Below, in pieces: positions 49,731 through 59,446 of a DNA stretch of 64,000 nt (within the stretch, counting starts at the first letter, position 1; every line of letters begins with the position of its first letter). The DNA is from Sphingobium cyanobacteriorum (GTDB taxonomy: Bacteria; Pseudomonadota; Alphaproteobacteria; Sphingomonadales; Sphingomonadaceae). The stretch is taken from NCBI RefSeq assembly GCF_030580935.1, contig NZ_JAUQOM010000002.1:496001-560000 (forward strand), written 5' to 3'. The position numbers were made by a program, and so were the translations under genes. The notes under the pieces are model-generated. The model was not told the DNA's origin. It worked only from the letters and a program-made list of their open reading frames with translations, and did not search any database.

Positions 49731-50309
49731 TTATCTGTCCCATGTCGATACGGCATCGTCATATTCTGGCCTCGGCCGTTCCTCCTGCGGTTTGCCCGGA
49801 GTTCCGATGAAAATGAAGCCGGCAATTTTTTCATGCTCCCCGCCAAAGGCGTTGCGCACTTCGTCATTATAGCAGGGCCAGCCGGTCAGCCAGCCACCGG
49901 CAAAGCCCAGCGCATGGGTGGCATGGAGCAGGTTCATGATCGCCGCGCCCGCCGACAATTGCTGTTCCCAGACCGGAATCTTGCTGTTCGCGACCGGGGC
50001 GGACAGCGCCACGACCAGCGCCGGGGCCTGCCGCGCGAACTGGTGCATCGACTCGATCTCCAGCCGCCCGGCATCGGGCTTTTCCTTGCGGTAGGCCGCT
50101 TCCAGCAGCGCGGCCAGCGCATCGCGCCGGTCCTGCGGCACGATCACGAAGCGCCATGGCGCCAGCTTGCCATGGTCGGGCGTGCGCAGCGCGATTTCCA
50201 GTATCTGGCGCAATTGCGCGTCGTCGGGGCCGGGCGCGATCAGGTCGCGGGGCTTGCCCGAACGGCGGGTCTGGAGCAGGGCGAGCGGGGAGGAGCGATC
50301 GTTGAACAT
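49731..50309 (-). CDS. Nitroreductase family protein (YdjA-like)
   Basis: This is an FMN-dependent NAD(P)H oxidoreductase of the small nitroreductase group. The chosen ATG gives 192 residues starting MFNDRSSPLALLQTRRSGKP, where RRS is the FMN phosphate-binding start of the family. LRTPDHGKLAPWRFVIV, SAGAAIMNLLHATHALGFAG, WLTGWPCYNDEVRNAFGG and FIFIGTPGK complete the fold. An upstream in-frame start would add 43 non-conserved residues. It lies upstream of the GntR gene in the same direction. Confidence 0.88.
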   Translation of the reverse strand: MFNDRSSPLALLQTRRSGKPRDLIAPGPDDAQLRQILEIALRTPDHGKLAPWRFVIVPQDRRDALAALLEAAYRKEKPDAGRLEIESMHQFARQAPALVVALSAPVANSKIPVWEQQLSAGAAIMNLLHATHALGFAGGWLTGWPCYNDEVRNAFGGEHEKIAGFIFIGTPGKPQEERPRPEYDDAVSTWDR

Positions 50310-50453
50310 CGCCGCGACAGATGGCGCGACGCGCGCCCGAACGCAAGGGCAGGGGTCGGCTTTTGACAGGACGCGCCCAACGGTTCTAGGTTGCCTGCCA
50401 TCCTGATCGGCGCCGCATCGGCCCGACGCACACGGCATATAAAAGGGGCCTTC

Positions 50454-51977
50454 ATGGCGACCTCGAATACCCTATCGGCGGAGGCGGGCAAGACCTGGCT
50501 CGGCCATCCGCGCGGGCTGTACCTGCTGTTCTTCGCGGAAATGTGGGAGCGCTTCTCCTATTACGGGATGCGCGCCATCCTGATCTTCTACCTTACCAAA
50601 CATTTCCTGTTCGGCGAGGACAAAGCCTATCTGCTCTACGGGGCGTACACCTCGCTGGTCTATATCACCCCGGTCATCGGCGGCTATCTGGCCGACCGCT
50701 ATCTTGGCCCGCGCAAGGCGGTGACGGCGGGCGGCGTGTTCATCGCCATCGGCCATTTCCTGATCGCCGTCACCGAAGGACCGGGGGGGCAGCAGCCTGT
50801 CTTCCTCAACGGCTTCTATCTGGCGCTCGCCAGCATCATCGTGGGTACAGGCTTCCTCAAGGCCAATGTCTCGGTGCTGGTGGGCGAACTCTACCCGCGC
50901 GACGACCATCGCCGCGACCCGGCCTATTCGATCTTCTACATGGGCATCAACATGGGCGGGATGCTCGGCCCGATCGTCTGCGGCCTGCTGGGCGAATTGT
51001 GGGGCTGGAGCTGGGGCTTCGGCGCGGCGGGGGTGGGCATGTTGCTCGGCCTCGTCATGTTCGTGTGGCTCAAACCCTGGCTGCTGGGCCGGGGCGAGCC
51101 GCCCGCGCCGCAACAGTTGCGCACGCCCACCGCCACCGGCCTCAGCCAGGAATGGACCATCTATCTGGGCGCCGCCCTGGGCGTGGTGGCGATCTGGCTG
51201 GTGATCCGCTATGCGGAGTTGCTGGGCTATGCGCTGCTCGGCTTTTCCGCGCTGACCGTCGCCTATATCCTCTGGCGCACGCTCGGCACGCTGGGCAAGG
51301 TCGACCGCGACCGCATGTTCGCCGCCTTGTTCCTGACCGCGCTCAACCCGCTCTTCTGGGGCCTGTTCGAACAGACCGGATCGTCGCTCAACATCTTCAC
51401 CGACCGCAATGTCGATCGCGCGATGTTCGGATGGGATGTGCCCGCGTCACTGTTCCAGTCGGTCAACTCGGTGTTCATCATCCTGTTCGCGCCGCTCTTC
51501 GCCTTGCTGTGGACCTTCCTCGACAAACGGCGGCTGGAGCCGTCCTCGCCCGCCAAGTTCGGCATCGGCCTCATCCTGTGCGGCGCGGGTTTCCTGGTGC
51601 TGGTTGCCGGCGCGGCGATGGCGGGCGCGAACCTCACCCCCGTCCTCTTCGTATTCCTGATCTACCTGTTCCACACGCTGGCCGAACTCTGCTTCTCGCC
51701 GGTCGGCCTGTCCGCCATGACGCGCCTGTCGGTGTCCTCGATGGTCGGGCTGGTCATGGGCACCTGGTTCCTTGCCATGGCGGCGGGCAATTTCATCGCT
51801 GGCCTCATCGCCCGCGCCACCGGCAGCGGGGAGGCGGGCGACGTGACCCAGGTGCTGGATGTCTATAGCCGGATCGGCTGGTTCGCGGTCGTGGTGGGCG
51901 GCCTCGTCCTGCTCGTCTCGCCCGCGATCAAGCGGATGATGCACCTCGACACGATCGGATCGCAAGAGGCTCCATGA
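50454..51977 (+). CDS. Proton-dependent oligopeptide transporter (POT/PTR2)
   Basis: This is a major-facilitator peptide/proton symporter. The POT signature ExxERFxYY is read in FFAEMWERFSYYGMRAILIF near the N-terminus, with GGYLADRYLGPRKAV and the second PTR2 motif FSIFYMGINMGGMLGPIVCG (here YSIFYMGIN). About fourteen hydrophobic helices are visible in 507 residues. The ATG follows AAAGGGG. An upstream in-frame ATG is rejected. It ends against a perfect palindrome shared with the convergent SH3 gene. Confidence 0.93.
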   Translation: MATSNTLSAEAGKTWLGHPRGLYLLFFAEMWERFSYYGMRAILIFYLTKHFLFGEDKAYLLYGAYTSLVYITPVIGGYLADRYLGPRKAVTAGGVFIAIGHFLIAVTEGPGGQQPVFLNGFYLALASIIVGTGFLKANVSVLVGELYPRDDHRRDPAYSIFYMGINMGGMLGPIVCGLLGELWGWSWGFGAAGVGMLLGLVMFVWLKPWLLGRGEPPAPQQLRTPTATGLSQEWTIYLGAALGVVAIWLVIRYAELLGYALLGFSALTVAYILWRTLGTLGKVDRDRMFAALFLTALNPLFWGLFEQTGSSLNIFTDRNVDRAMFGWDVPASLFQSVNSVFIILFAPLFALLWTFLDKRRLEPSSPAKFGIGLILCGAGFLVLVAGAAMAGANLTPVLFVFLIYLFHTLAELCFSPVGLSAMTRLSVSSMVGLVMGTWFLAMAAGNFIAGLIARATGSGEAGDVTQVLDVYSRIGWFAVVVGGLVLLVSPAIKRMMHLDTIGSQEAP

Positions 51978-52004
51978 TCGGGGGGGCGCTCCAGTTCTGT
52001 TTTT

Positions 52005-52045
52005 GCATCGTGCGGAAAAATGGGAACCGCTTTTCCGCACGATGC
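52005..52045. terminator. Perfect 15-bp extragenic palindrome, likely bidirectional terminator
   Basis: GCATCGTGCGGAAAA (52005-52019) and TTTTCCGCACGATGC (52031-52045) are exact inverted copies around 11 bases. It sits between two convergent genes. The same palindrome type is dispersed in Sphingomonadales and Rhizobiales. Confidence 0.75.
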
Positions 52046-52046
52046 T

Positions 52047-52517
52047 CTATTTCGCGGTTGCGCCCCACACATCGCTGGCCTTTACATAGCCGCGCTGGCC
52101 CTTGACATCGAAGCTGCACCAGCCGCCCGAACAGTCGCTCAAGCGCCCGACGACGCCGCGCTCGGCCCGGAACAGGGCGCGCGATCCGTCCCTGGCGGAT
52201 TCGTGCAGCGGCGCGACATCGACCCTGACGATCGCGGTCGCCGTGTCGCTGAGCAGGCGGACATGCATCCACCCCTGCGCGCCGTCGGGATCCTGGACCT
52301 TGCGCCACTGGCCCAGCACCTGCACCACCTTCACCGGCAGGTCGCGGCGGCGATAGACCCAGTTGGAGGGGTAATCGAGGCTCGGCCCGACGCGCATCCG
52401 CGCTTCGTCCTGCGCCAGCGAGGCCCAATAGGGCACCGGCTTGGCCGGCGCCGCCAGCGCATCCGCGCCCGCGGCCAGCGCCGCAACAGCGCCCGCACCC
52501 AGTAAAAGCCGTTTCAT
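52047..52517 (-). CDS. Exported SH3-like domain protein
   Basis: This 156-residue protein has a signal peptide MKRLLLGAGAVAALAAGADA with cleavage near LAAP. It has two SH3-like segments: YWASLAQDEARMRVGPSLDY with PVKVVQVLGQWRKVQDPDGA QGWMH (about 35-90), and a second CSGGWCSFDVKGQRGYVKAS near the end. The family is bacterial SH3 proteins that bind cell-wall or periplasmic partners. A start 27 bases upstream after GGAGGGGG is possible. Its function is not defined. Confidence 0.8.
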   Translation of the reverse strand: MKRLLLGAGAVAALAAGADALAAPAKPVPYWASLAQDEARMRVGPSLDYPSNWVYRRRDLPVKVVQVLGQWRKVQDPDGAQGWMHVRLLSDTATAIVRVDVAPLHESARDGSRALFRAERGVVGRLSDCSGGWCSFDVKGQRGYVKASDVWGATAK

Positions 52518-52649
52518 CCCGAACCCGAAAAGCAAGACACCCATGCCCCCTCCCATAAAGGCTTGCGCCGCGATGCGACAGCCTTTCCTGCTGCCTGCCA
52601 GACCATATCCGCTTGACCCGCAGGGCGACGCGGAATAGCGGCCTAAAGC

Positions 52650-53648
52650 ATGGCCAGAAAACCGCGCCCCGCCAAGCCGCGCGTCATCGTCACGCGCCGC
52701 CTGCCCCCCAATGTGGAGGCGCGCATGGCGGACCTGTTCGATACCAGCTTCAATGTCGGCGACGTGGCGATGAGTCGCGCCGAACTGGCCCGCGCCATGG
52801 CACAATGCGACGTGCTGGTGCCCACGATCAGCGACCAGATCGACGCCGCGCTGATCGACGCCGCGCCCGAACGGTTGCAACTCATCGCCAGTTTCGGCAG
52901 CGGGGTCGACCATATCGACCTGACCGCCGCGCGGCGGAAAGGGATCATCGTCACCAACACGCCGGGCGTCCTGACCGAAGATACCGCCGACATGACGATG
53001 GCGCTGATCCTGTCGGTCCCGCGCCGCCTGGCGGAAGGGGAGAAGCTGGTCCGCACCGGCGAATGGCGCGGCTGGAGCCCGTCGGGGATGCTGGGCCATC
53101 GCATCGGCGGCAAGAAGCTGGGCATCATCGGCATGGGCCGGATCGGCCGCGCCGTCGCCCGCCGCGCCCGCGCCTTCGGCCTGTCGATCGCCTATCACAA
53201 CCGCCATCGCCTGCCCTTCGAAGTGGAGCAGGAACTGGAAGCGGAATGGCAGCCCGATCTCGACGCGCTGCTGACGGTCAGTGACATTCTTTCGATCCAT
53301 TGCCCGCTCAATGGCGACAGCCGCGGCCTGATCGACGCGCGCCGCATCGCCCTGCTGGGCGCGGACGGCTATCTGATCAACACGTCGCGCGCGGAGATCA
53401 CCGACGAGCAGGCGCTGATCGACGCGCTGGAAGAGGGGCGGATCGCCGGCGCGGGATTCGATGTCTATACCCATGAACCGGCGGTCGATCCGCGCCTGCT
53501 GGCGCTGTCCAACGTCGTGCTGCTGCCGCATATGGGGTCGGCCACCTTCGAGGGACGCGACGCCACCGGCGCGCGCGTCATCGCCAATATCCGTACCTGG
53601 GTCGATGGGCACCGCCCGCCCAACCAGGTGCTGGAAGGCTGGGTCTGA
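52650..53648 (+). CDS. D-2-hydroxyacid dehydrogenase (glyoxylate/hydroxypyruvate reductase type)
   Basis: This is an NAD(P)-dependent reductase of 2-oxoacids; closest in layout to GyaR-type D-glycerate dehydrogenases. It has [20 protein letters not shown], the Rossmann [20 protein letters not shown], the catalytic Arg in [13 protein letters not shown], the Glu in [12 protein letters not shown] and the His in LLPHMGSAT. 332 residues is normal. It is divergent from the SH3 gene and followed by an EcfG-type promoter. Confidence 0.9.
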   Translation: MARKPRPAKPRVIVTRRLPPNVEARMADLFDTSFNVGDVAMSRAELARAMAQCDVLVPTISDQIDAALIDAAPERLQLIASFGSGVDHIDLTAARRKGIIVTNTPGVLTEDTADMTMALILSVPRRLAEGEKLVRTGEWRGWSPSGMLGHRIGGKKLGIIGMGRIGRAVARRARAFGLSIAYHNRHRLPFEVEQELEAEWQPDLDALLTVSDILSIHCPLNGDSRGLIDARRIALLGADGYLINTSRAEITDEQALIDALEEGRIAGAGFDVYTHEPAVDPRLLALSNVVLLPHMGSATFEGRDATGARVIANIRTWVDGHRPPNQVLEGWV

Positions 53649-53664
53649 TCCCGGCCACGCGGAC

Positions 53665-53689
53665 GGAACATGCCGCTGCGTCATCCGTT
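53665..53689 (+). promoter_or_regulatory. EcfG-type promoter of the DUF1328 gene
   Basis: GGAAC (53665-53669), 16 bases and CGTT (53686-53689) match the general stress response consensus perfectly, 36 bases before the DUF1328 ATG. Confidence 0.8.
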
Positions 53690-53724
53690 GGAGAAAGATC
53701 GCATTTTCCTCGGAAGGATTGTCC

Positions 53725-53910
53725 ATGATCAAGCTCGCGATCATCTCGCTCGTCATCGCGGCGGTACTGGGGCTGCTTGGCTTCGGCGGCGCGGCCGGCG
53801 CCTTTGTCGGCATCGCCAAAATCCTGTTCTTCATCGCGATCGCGGTGTTCATCCTGTTCCTGGTCCTGGGAATCCTGGCTGGCAAGGGGATCAAGGACGC
53901 GATAGATTGA
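53725..53910 (+). CDS. DUF1328 small membrane protein (YtjA-like)
   Basis: This is a 61-residue, almost wholly hydrophobic protein with two helices ([40 protein letters not shown]) split by the family's [14 protein letters not shown] loop. The ATG follows GGAAGG. The family has no known function. Its consensus EcfG promoter places it in the general stress regulon. The next gene starts five bases after its stop. Confidence 0.88.
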   Translation: MIKLAIISLVIAAVLGLLGFGGAAGAFVGIAKILFFIAIAVFILFLVLGILAGKGIKDAID

Positions 53911-53914
53911 CGGC

Positions 53915-54118
53915 ATGATCGAGATCGGCGCAGGCGTGGACGAAACCGGGCGGCTGTTGCGCGATGCGGGCGGATTCCTGCTCCAGCGCGATCAGGGCGG
54001 CAGCTATCGGCTCGTCCTGCTGCGCGTGCCGGTCGACCATGTTGAAAAGCGCGTGCGGGTGCGGGGCTTTTATGCCGGCGACAATATTGTCGAGGCGGAA
54101 GGGGTGGCGGCGGTCTGA
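53915..54118 (+). CDS. DUF5818-like small protein
   Basis: This 67-residue protein reads GRLLRDAGGFLLQRDQGGSY, VEKRVRVRGFYAGDNIVEAE: a compact OB-like beta fold typical of short sphingomonad proteins labelled DUF5818. It is four bases after DUF1328, so probably shares its stress promoter. It has no signal peptide and no known function. Confidence 0.65.
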   Translation: MIEIGAGVDETGRLLRDAGGFLLQRDQGGSYRLVLLRVPVDHVEKRVRVRGFYAGDNIVEAEGVAAV

Positions 54119-54201
54119 CGCTGCGCCCTCCGCCATCCCGCTTGCCCCCTTGCCCCCTTGCCCCTTGCCAAAATCGCAGGAGCGCGCGATCCATTGCGCC
54201 C

Positions 54202-56007
54202 ATGCGCAAGATTCTGTCCCTCCTCATCGCCGTCGCCACGCCAGCCCTGGCGCAGGCCCAGACGCCTTCAGTTCGACTGTCGCCTTCAGTCCGACTGTCG
54301 CCCGACCAGTTGGCCGCCCATGACCGATTGAACGGCATCATCAACGATCATTGGGCCTGGTATCTGTCCACCCATCCGGTCGAGGCGACGGCGCGTGGCG
54401 TCAGGGACCATGATGACCGGATATATGATATGTCGCTTGCCGCGCGCGACGCGCAGGTCGAGGCGGAGCGCGGCTTTGCGGCCCGGCTGGAGAGGGTGCC
54501 GGCGCAGGCGCTGGACGCGGCGGATCGCGTCAATCGCGACGTGTTGCTGTGGATGCTGCGGGACGATATCGACAGCGATGCGCACCCGGCCGAACGGTTG
54601 ATGCTCTTTACCACCTATTATGGCTGGCATCAGGGCTTTTCGGCCATGGCGGACGGTTTGCCCTTTTACAACCGGGCCGATTATGACAGCTATCTCAAGC
54701 GTCTGGCGCTGTACCCGAAGCAGAATGGCGATGCGCTTGCGATCACGCGGCAGGCGATCAAAGGCGGCTATGTCCAGCCCTGTTCGGTGCTGCAACAATA
54801 TGCCGGCACGATCAGCGGCATCGTTGCGGGCAAGCCGGAGGAGACGCGCTTCTACGAACCGTTCAAGCGACAAAAACCGCGCGATATCAGCGATGCCGAC
54901 TGGAGCGCGATGCAGATGCGGGCGATCGCGCTGATCCGCGACGTGCTGGCGCCCGAATATCGCCGGTGGCATGCCCTGTTCGTGCAGGATTATCTGCCCC
55001 GGTGCCGCAAGAGCGACAGTGCCGCGGCATTGCCGGGCGGGGCGGCCTGGTATGCCAGCCGGGTGCGGGCGCACAGCACGACCGACCTGACCCCGGACCA
55101 GATCCATGCGATCGGCCTGGAGGAGGTGGCGCGGATCGGCAAGCGGATGGACGCGATCGCCGCCCAGGCCGGATATCCAGACCGCGCCGCCTATATCCGG
55201 CACCTGCGCACCGATCCGTCCCATTATGCCCGGACCCCCGAAGAGTTGCTGCGGGCCGCCGCGCGGCAGGCCAAGGCGATCGACGGCCTGCTGCCGCGCT
55301 ATTTCGGTACGCTGCCGCGCCTGCCCTATGGGTTGAAGGCGATACCGGCGGCCGAAGCGGAAGGCACGACGACCGCCTATTATGGGCCGGGATCGCCGGA
55401 GGCGGGGATTGCCGGCACCTATTGGGTCAACACGTCGAAACTGGACCAGCGGCCCTATTGGGAATTGCCGGCGCTGACCGCGCATGAGGCGGTGCCGGGC
55501 CATCACAACCAGATCGCGCTGCAACAGGAATTGCCGCTGCCGCCCTTCCGCAAATATCTCGCCGCTTTTACCGCCTATGTCGAAGGCTGGGCGCTTTATA
55601 CCGAATATCTGGGCGAGGAGATGGGCCTGTACGACACGCCCGAAAAGATGATGGGCCGGCTGTCCTACGAAATGTGGCGCGCCTGTCGTCTGGTGGTCGA
55701 CACCGGCATCCATGCCAAGGGATGGGACAAGGGGCGGGCGGTCGCCTTCATGCAGGCGAACAGCGCGCTCAGCGACGCCAATATCGATGCGGAGGTCAAT
55801 CGCTATATCAGTTGGCCGGGGCAGGCGCTGGGTTACAAGCTGGGCGAGATCAGGATCCGGGCGTTGCGGGCGAAGGCGGAGGCCGCGCTGGGCCCGGCAT
55901 TCGACCTGCGCCGTTTCCATGACGCGGTGCTGGCGCAGGGGGCGGTGCCGCTGACCGTGCTGGACAGTCAGATAGGCCAGTGGATCGCGGCGGAAAAGGC
56001 GCGGTGA
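54202..56007 (+). CDS. Exported DUF885 family putative metallohydrolase
   Basis: DUF885 proteins are exported, zinc-protease-like enzymes. The start chosen gives a signal peptide MRKILSLLIAVATPALAQAQ. The mature protein keeps the family's HEAVPGHH motif (from about His428, in LTAHEAVPGHHNQIALQQ) and the downstream Glu in YVEGWALYTEYLGEEMG, a gluzincin-like arrangement. A C-terminal block has WDKGRAVAFMQANSALSDAN and GQALGYKLGEIRIR. Length is 601. Just after the signal peptide the PSVRLS hexapeptide is tandemly duplicated (18-bp units 54265-54282 and 54283-54300). No experimental function is inferred. Confidence 0.88.
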   Translation: MRKILSLLIAVATPALAQAQTPSVRLSPSVRLSPDQLAAHDRLNGIINDHWAWYLSTHPVEATARGVRDHDDRIYDMSLAARDAQVEAERGFAARLERVPAQALDAADRVNRDVLLWMLRDDIDSDAHPAERLMLFTTYYGWHQGFSAMADGLPFYNRADYDSYLKRLALYPKQNGDALAITRQAIKGGYVQPCSVLQQYAGTISGIVAGKPEETRFYEPFKRQKPRDISDADWSAMQMRAIALIRDVLAPEYRRWHALFVQDYLPRCRKSDSAAALPGGAAWYASRVRAHSTTDLTPDQIHAIGLEEVARIGKRMDAIAAQAGYPDRAAYIRHLRTDPSHYARTPEELLRAAARQAKAIDGLLPRYFGTLPRLPYGLKAIPAAEAEGTTTAYYGPGSPEAGIAGTYWVNTSKLDQRPYWELPALTAHEAVPGHHNQIALQQELPLPPFRKYLAAFTAYVEGWALYTEYLGEEMGLYDTPEKMMGRLSYEMWRACRLVVDTGIHAKGWDKGRAVAFMQANSALSDANIDAEVNRYISWPGQALGYKLGEIRIRALRAKAEAALGPAFDLRRFHDAVLAQGAVPLTVLDSQIGQWIAAEKAR

Positions 56008-56029
56008 TCAGGGCTGGCGCCGCTGCCGC

Positions 56030-56260
56030 TCAGGCGATCGGGAATGGCTGGATGCGGGGCGATGGATCGGCCGTGCGGGACCATCCGCGACAGGCAGGAT
56101 CAATCGGAAGTGCGATGTCGCAGCAGGCGCATTGCGCGACGATCCGGCCCACCAGCCATTGGCGTTCGCCGCAGGAAGGGCAGGCCATGGCGCGGCCGGG
56201 ACGGTAGGAAAGCAGGGCGGGATAGGCTTCCTTGATGGAATCCGAAGCAGGCAGCGGCAT
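56030..56260 (-). CDS. Small zinc-ribbon-like protein
   Basis: An unrecognised 76-residue protein. The two Cys pairs CPSC and CACC are 17 residues apart (ACPSCGERQWLVGRIVAQCA, CCDIALPI), a likely zinc ribbon. The ATG follows AAGGGA. It faces the DUF885 stop. The codon pattern and metal motif argue for a real gene. Confidence 0.55.
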   Translation of the reverse strand: MPLPASDSIKEAYPALLSYRPGRAMACPSCGERQWLVGRIVAQCACCDIALPIDPACRGWSRTADPSPRIQPFPIA

Positions 56261-56556
56261 GGATGGGCATCCCTTCTTGGCCATCCGATAACGTGCGTGC
56301 GGCGATTTGTTTCCGGGCGCGGCCGTGGCGCAGGGGCGCGATCGTCCGATCGCAAGGCCCGGTCGGCCTTTTTGTCCATTTGACTCGGCGGTCCTAATCT
56401 GTATGGCACCGCAGCATCGGGACATACCTGCTTCGGCCATCGGTTGGGGCGCTTGCCCGCCACCTTGCCGACCGGGCGGTTTCCCTCGTTCGGTGAGCTT
56501 CTGGTGGAATCGCGTCATCCTCTGGCCGCAGCGCCATGCGAGGAGACGCACTACTT
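56261..56556. other. Intergenic region upstream of acnA
   Basis: About 300 bases between the divergent zinc-ribbon gene and acnA. No further gene was supported and no clear promoter was recognised. The AGGAG site of acnA is at 56541-56545. Confidence 0.5.
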
Positions 56557-59226
56557 ATGACCGCCATCGGACAGGACACACTCGGCACACGCGACACGAT
56601 GAAGGTCGGCGGCAGGGACATTGCCTATTATTCGTTGAAGAAGGCGGCCGCCAGGCTGGGCGATGTATCGCGCCTGCCTTTTTCGATGAAGGTGCTGCTG
56701 GAAAACCTCCTGCGCTTCGAAGATGGCGTCACCGTCACCACCGCCGACATCCAGGCGATCGTCGACTGGCAGAATGACAAGGGCAAGGCCGAGCGCGAGA
56801 TCCAGTATCGCCCCGCCCGCGTGCTGCTCCAGGATTTCACCGGCGTCCCCTGCGTGGTCGACCTGGCCGCGATGCGCGACGCGATGAACGCGCTGGGCGC
56901 CGATGCCGGCAAGATCAACCCGCAGGTGCCCGTCCACCTCGTCATCGACCACAGCGTCATGGTCGATGAATTCGGCACGCCCAAGGCGTTCGAGCAGAAT
57001 GTGGAAATCGAATATCAGCGCAACATGGAGCGTTACGACTTCCTGAAATGGGGCAGCAAGAGCCTCGCCAATTTCTATGCCGTGCCGCCGGGCACCGGCA
57101 TCTGCCATCAGGTGAACCTGGAGAATATCGCGCAGGCCGTGTGGTCGAGCGAAGGCCCGGACGGCGTGACCGTCGCCTATCCCGACACCTGCGTCGGCAC
57201 CGACAGCCACACCACGATGATCAACGGCCTGGGCGTGCTGGGCTGGGGCGTGGGCGGGATCGAGGCGGAAGCCGCGATGCTGGGCCAGCCGGTGTCCATG
57301 CTGATCCCCGAAGTCGTCGGTTTCAAGCTGGTCGGCGAAATGAAGGAAGGCGTGACCGCCACCGACCTGGTGCTGACCTGCACCCAGATGCTGCGCAAGA
57401 AGGGCGTGGTCGGGCGTTTCGTCGAATATTTCGGCCCCGGCCTTGCTTCGCTGAGCCTGGCCGACCGCGCGACTCTGGCCAACATGGCGCCCGAATATGG
57501 CGCGACCTGCGGCTTTTTCGGCATCGACGACAAGACGCTGGACTATATGCGCCTGACCGGCCGCACCGACGAGAATATCGCGCTGGTCGAAGCCTATGCC
57601 AAGGAACAGGGCTTCTGGATCGATCCGTCGGTCGAGCCGGTGTTCACCGACACGCTGGAACTGGACCTGGCCACCGTCGTCCCCAGCCTGGCCGGTCCCA
57701 AGCGTCCGCAGGACCGCGTTTCGCTGCCCGAAGTCGATGACGTGTTCAACGCCGACATGGCGAATGTGTACAAGAAGGCGCAGCAGCGCGTTCCGGTCGA
57801 GGGCAAGGATTTCGACATTGGCGACGGCGACGTGACCATCGCCGCGATCACGAGCTGCACCAACACGTCGAACCCCGGCGTCCTGGTCGCCGCCGGCCTG
57901 GTCGCCAAGAAGGCGAACGAGCTGGGCCTCAAGCCCAAGCCGTGGGTCAAGACCAGCCTTGCCCCCGGCAGCCAGGTCGTCACCGACTATCTGGAACGCG
58001 CCGGCCTCCAGACCCATCTGGACGCGGTCGGATTCAACCTGGTCGGCTATGGCTGCACCACCTGCATCGGCAATAGCGGCCCGCTGGCACCCGCGATCAG
58101 CGCGGCGATCAACGAAAACGGCCTGGTCGCGGCGGCCGTCATTTCGGGCAATCGCAACTTCGAAGGCCGCGTGTCGCCGGACGTGCGCGCCAACTTCCTG
58201 GCTTCGCCGCCGCTGGTGGTCGCCTACGCGCTCAAGGGCACGGTGATCGAGGATTTCATTACCACCCCGATCGGGGTCAGCGCGGCGGGCAATGATGTCT
58301 ATCTGAAAGATATCTGGCCGACCAATGCCGAGGTCGCGTCGACCATGGCCGGCTGCATGGACCGGGCGATGTTCCAGGCGCGCTACGCCAATGTCTATAA
58401 GGGCGACGCCCATTGGCAGGCGATCGACGTGACGGGCAGCGACACCTACACCTGGCGCGCCGGGTCCACCTATGTCGCCAACCCGCCCTATTTCGAAGGG
58501 CTGAGCATGACCCCGGCGCCGGTGAACGACATCATCGACGCCAAGCCGCTGGCGATATTCGGCGATTCGATCACCACCGACCACATTTCGCCCGCAGGAT
58601 CGATCAAGGCGTCGTCGCCCGCGGGCAAGTGGCTGAGCGAGCATCAGGTCGCGCAGGCCGACTATAACAGCTATGGCGCGCGTCGCGGCCATCATGAGGT
58701 CATGATGCGCGGCACCTTCGCCAATATCCGCATCAAGAACCTGATGCTGGACGGCGTGGAAGGCGGCATGACCAGCTATAAGGGCGAAGTCCTGCCGATC
58801 TATGACGCGGCGATGAAGCACAAGGCCGACGGCACGCCGCTGGTCGTCATCGGCGGCAAGGAATATGGCACCGGATCGTCGCGCGACTGGGCGGCGAAGG
58901 GCACCAACCTGCTGGGCGTCCGTTCGGTCATCGTCGAGAGCTTCGAGCGCATCCACCGTTCGAACCTGGTCGGGATGGGGGTGCTGCCGCTCCAGTTCAA
59001 GGATGGCGAGAACAAGGACACGCTGGGCCTGACGGGGGACGAGACGTTCACCATCACCAATGTCGCGGGCCTCAAGCCGCGCCAGGATGTGGACGTGGTC
59101 GTGACCCGCGCCGACGGGTCGACCTTCACCTTCACCGCGCTGTGCCGGATCGATACCGTCAACGAGCTGGAATATTTCCTGAACGGCGGCATCCTGCAAT
59201 ATGTGCTGCGCAAGCTGGCCGCCTGA
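56557..59226 (+). CDS. acnA: Aconitate hydratase A
   Basis: Aconitase isomerises citrate and isocitrate in the TCA cycle using a [4Fe-4S] cluster. The cluster cysteines are in [12 protein letters not shown] and [13 protein letters not shown]. Other signatures are [36 protein letters not shown], the swivelling domain [20 protein letters not shown] and [20 protein letters not shown]. The inner ATG ([17 protein letters not shown]) is used, giving 889 residues as in AcnA; an upstream in-frame ATG overlaps the ribosome site. Confidence 0.98.
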   Translation: MTAIGQDTLGTRDTMKVGGRDIAYYSLKKAAARLGDVSRLPFSMKVLLENLLRFEDGVTVTTADIQAIVDWQNDKGKAEREIQYRPARVLLQDFTGVPCVVDLAAMRDAMNALGADAGKINPQVPVHLVIDHSVMVDEFGTPKAFEQNVEIEYQRNMERYDFLKWGSKSLANFYAVPPGTGICHQVNLENIAQAVWSSEGPDGVTVAYPDTCVGTDSHTTMINGLGVLGWGVGGIEAEAAMLGQPVSMLIPEVVGFKLVGEMKEGVTATDLVLTCTQMLRKKGVVGRFVEYFGPGLASLSLADRATLANMAPEYGATCGFFGIDDKTLDYMRLTGRTDENIALVEAYAKEQGFWIDPSVEPVFTDTLELDLATVVPSLAGPKRPQDRVSLPEVDDVFNADMANVYKKAQQRVPVEGKDFDIGDGDVTIAAITSCTNTSNPGVLVAAGLVAKKANELGLKPKPWVKTSLAPGSQVVTDYLERAGLQTHLDAVGFNLVGYGCTTCIGNSGPLAPAISAAINENGLVAAAVISGNRNFEGRVSPDVRANFLASPPLVVAYALKGTVIEDFITTPIGVSAAGNDVYLKDIWPTNAEVASTMAGCMDRAMFQARYANVYKGDAHWQAIDVTGSDTYTWRAGSTYVANPPYFEGLSMTPAPVNDIIDAKPLAIFGDSITTDHISPAGSIKASSPAGKWLSEHQVAQADYNSYGARRGHHEVMMRGTFANIRIKNLMLDGVEGGMTSYKGEVLPIYDAAMKHKADGTPLVVIGGKEYGTGSSRDWAAKGTNLLGVRSVIVESFERIHRSNLVGMGVLPLQFKDGENKDTLGLTGDETFTITNVAGLKPRQDVDVVVTRADGSTFTFTALCRIDTVNELEYFLNGGILQYVLRKLAA

Positions 59227-59253
59227 TCCGCTGACGCACTGAAGGCACGCAAG

Positions 59254-59287
59254 AAGGGCTTCTCCCCCGGCGGGAGGAGCCCTTTTT
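59254..59287 (+). terminator. Intrinsic terminator of acnA
   Basis: AAGGGCTTCTCCC and GGGAGGAGCCCTT pair around CCGGC, followed by TTT, about 28 bases after the acnA stop. Confidence 0.8.
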
Positions 59288-59446
59288 GCTGGCCGGATGG
59301 CGGCGATGCGGGATGAAGGGGACAGCGAGTGGAACAGCTTCGCGGCGATGGCGCCGGTCGGCGGGGGTGCATGAAAAACTAGTTGCAAAATACTACGCAA
59401 TTGACATGGTGGCGTTGCATATCCGACCAACCAGAAGGAGGACATC

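Noticed and set aside
52047..54344. 765-codon minus-strand frame containing the SH3 protein
   Set aside because: Only the last 156-165 codons have a signal peptide and SH3 motifs; the rest is antisense to the dehydrogenase gene.
59401..59422. TTGACA as promoter of the GST gene
   Set aside because: No -10 hexamer occurs at 15-19 bases; kept out of the feature list.
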